This document shows, in pieces, positions 63,905 through 64,000 of a DNA stretch of 64,000 bases. The notes under the pieces were generated by a model. That model did no database searches. It was given only the letters and a program-made list of their open reading frames with translations, and was not told where the DNA came from. The stretch covers positions 773,497-837,496 of the forward strand of contig NZ_JAGYPM010000003.1 in NCBI RefSeq assembly GCF_018343665.1, given 5' to 3'. This stretch comes from Cytobacillus citreus. Its GTDB lineage: Bacteria > Bacillota > Bacilli > Bacillales > Cytobacillaceae. Numbering within the stretch: position 1 is the stretch's first letter; each line of letters begins with the position of its first letter. A program made the position numbers and the translations under genes.

Positions 63905-64000
63905 TTACTTTTCCCTCAATTCGTTCTATTATCGAAATAATATTATTATAGATTGAACCAAAAGAAGCTGGCAATCTTTTATGTATAAAATCGAGGCAGA

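Overview
The window is a low-GC stretch of a Bacillaceae chromosome (Bacillus in the broad sense). Gene content, gene order and protein lengths follow the Bacillus subtilis block mdh-icd-citZ / ytwI / ytvI / fxsA-pyk-pfkA / accDA / malic enzyme / dnaE / ytrHI / nrnA / ytpI / ytoI / ytkL, then argGH / moaB / ackA / ytxK / tpx / ytfJI / yteJ / sppA / ytdI. Genus and species cannot be fixed from this stretch. There are no rRNA, tRNA, CRISPR, prophage or transposase genes.

Layout. 0-0.95 kb: repeats and a MaoC-like protein. 1.1-5.6 kb: TCA-branch operon citZ-icd-mdh with a long regulated leader (CcpC-type box, sigma-A promoter, cre). 5.6-10.8 kb: two membrane proteins and the glycolytic operon pfkA-pyk-fxsA. 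11.3-15.4 kb: accDA, a FadR-type regulator and malic enzyme, with the same TGGTCAGACCA operator in front of both transcription units. 15.4-26 kb: dnaE, the sporulation pair ytrHI with a SigE-like promoter, nrnA, ytpI, ytoI, ytkL, a prolidase, a 58-residue small gene and a universal stress protein.

26-43.7 kb is the accessory core. Eleven same-strand genes look like an intracellular polysaccharide or oligosaccharide utilisation locus. They encode a NodB-like deacetylase, a DegT-type PLP enzyme, two related beta-propeller proteins, an alpha/beta hydrolase, a heparinase II/III-type lyase, a YesL protein, a three-part ABC importer (solute-binding lipoprotein and two permeases), and a regulator in which a GntR DNA-binding domain is fused to a periplasmic-type solute-binding fold. 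Only the lipoprotein carries an export signal. Two near-identical 19-bp sites, each just downstream of a sigma-A promoter, are candidate operators of the fusion regulator. The substrate is not identifiable from sequence.

43.8-48.8 kb is a decayed accessory patch: DUF2087 and GrpB fragments around an amidase, an APH-type kinase and a YngK-like glycosidase. From 48.9 kb the conserved backbone resumes (argGH, a secreted serine hydrolase, moaB, an EcsC protein, ackA, ytxK, tpx, ytfIJ, yteJ, sppA, NAD kinase, rarD).

A second theme is intergenic. At least four families of short palindromic repeats are scattered through the window, and they are modular. A ~58-bp cassette built from mini-hairpins with core ACRTCCTGT is inserted inside two unrelated host repeats, and hairpin stems show compensatory changes between copies. 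All calls come from reading the sequence; no database search was run.
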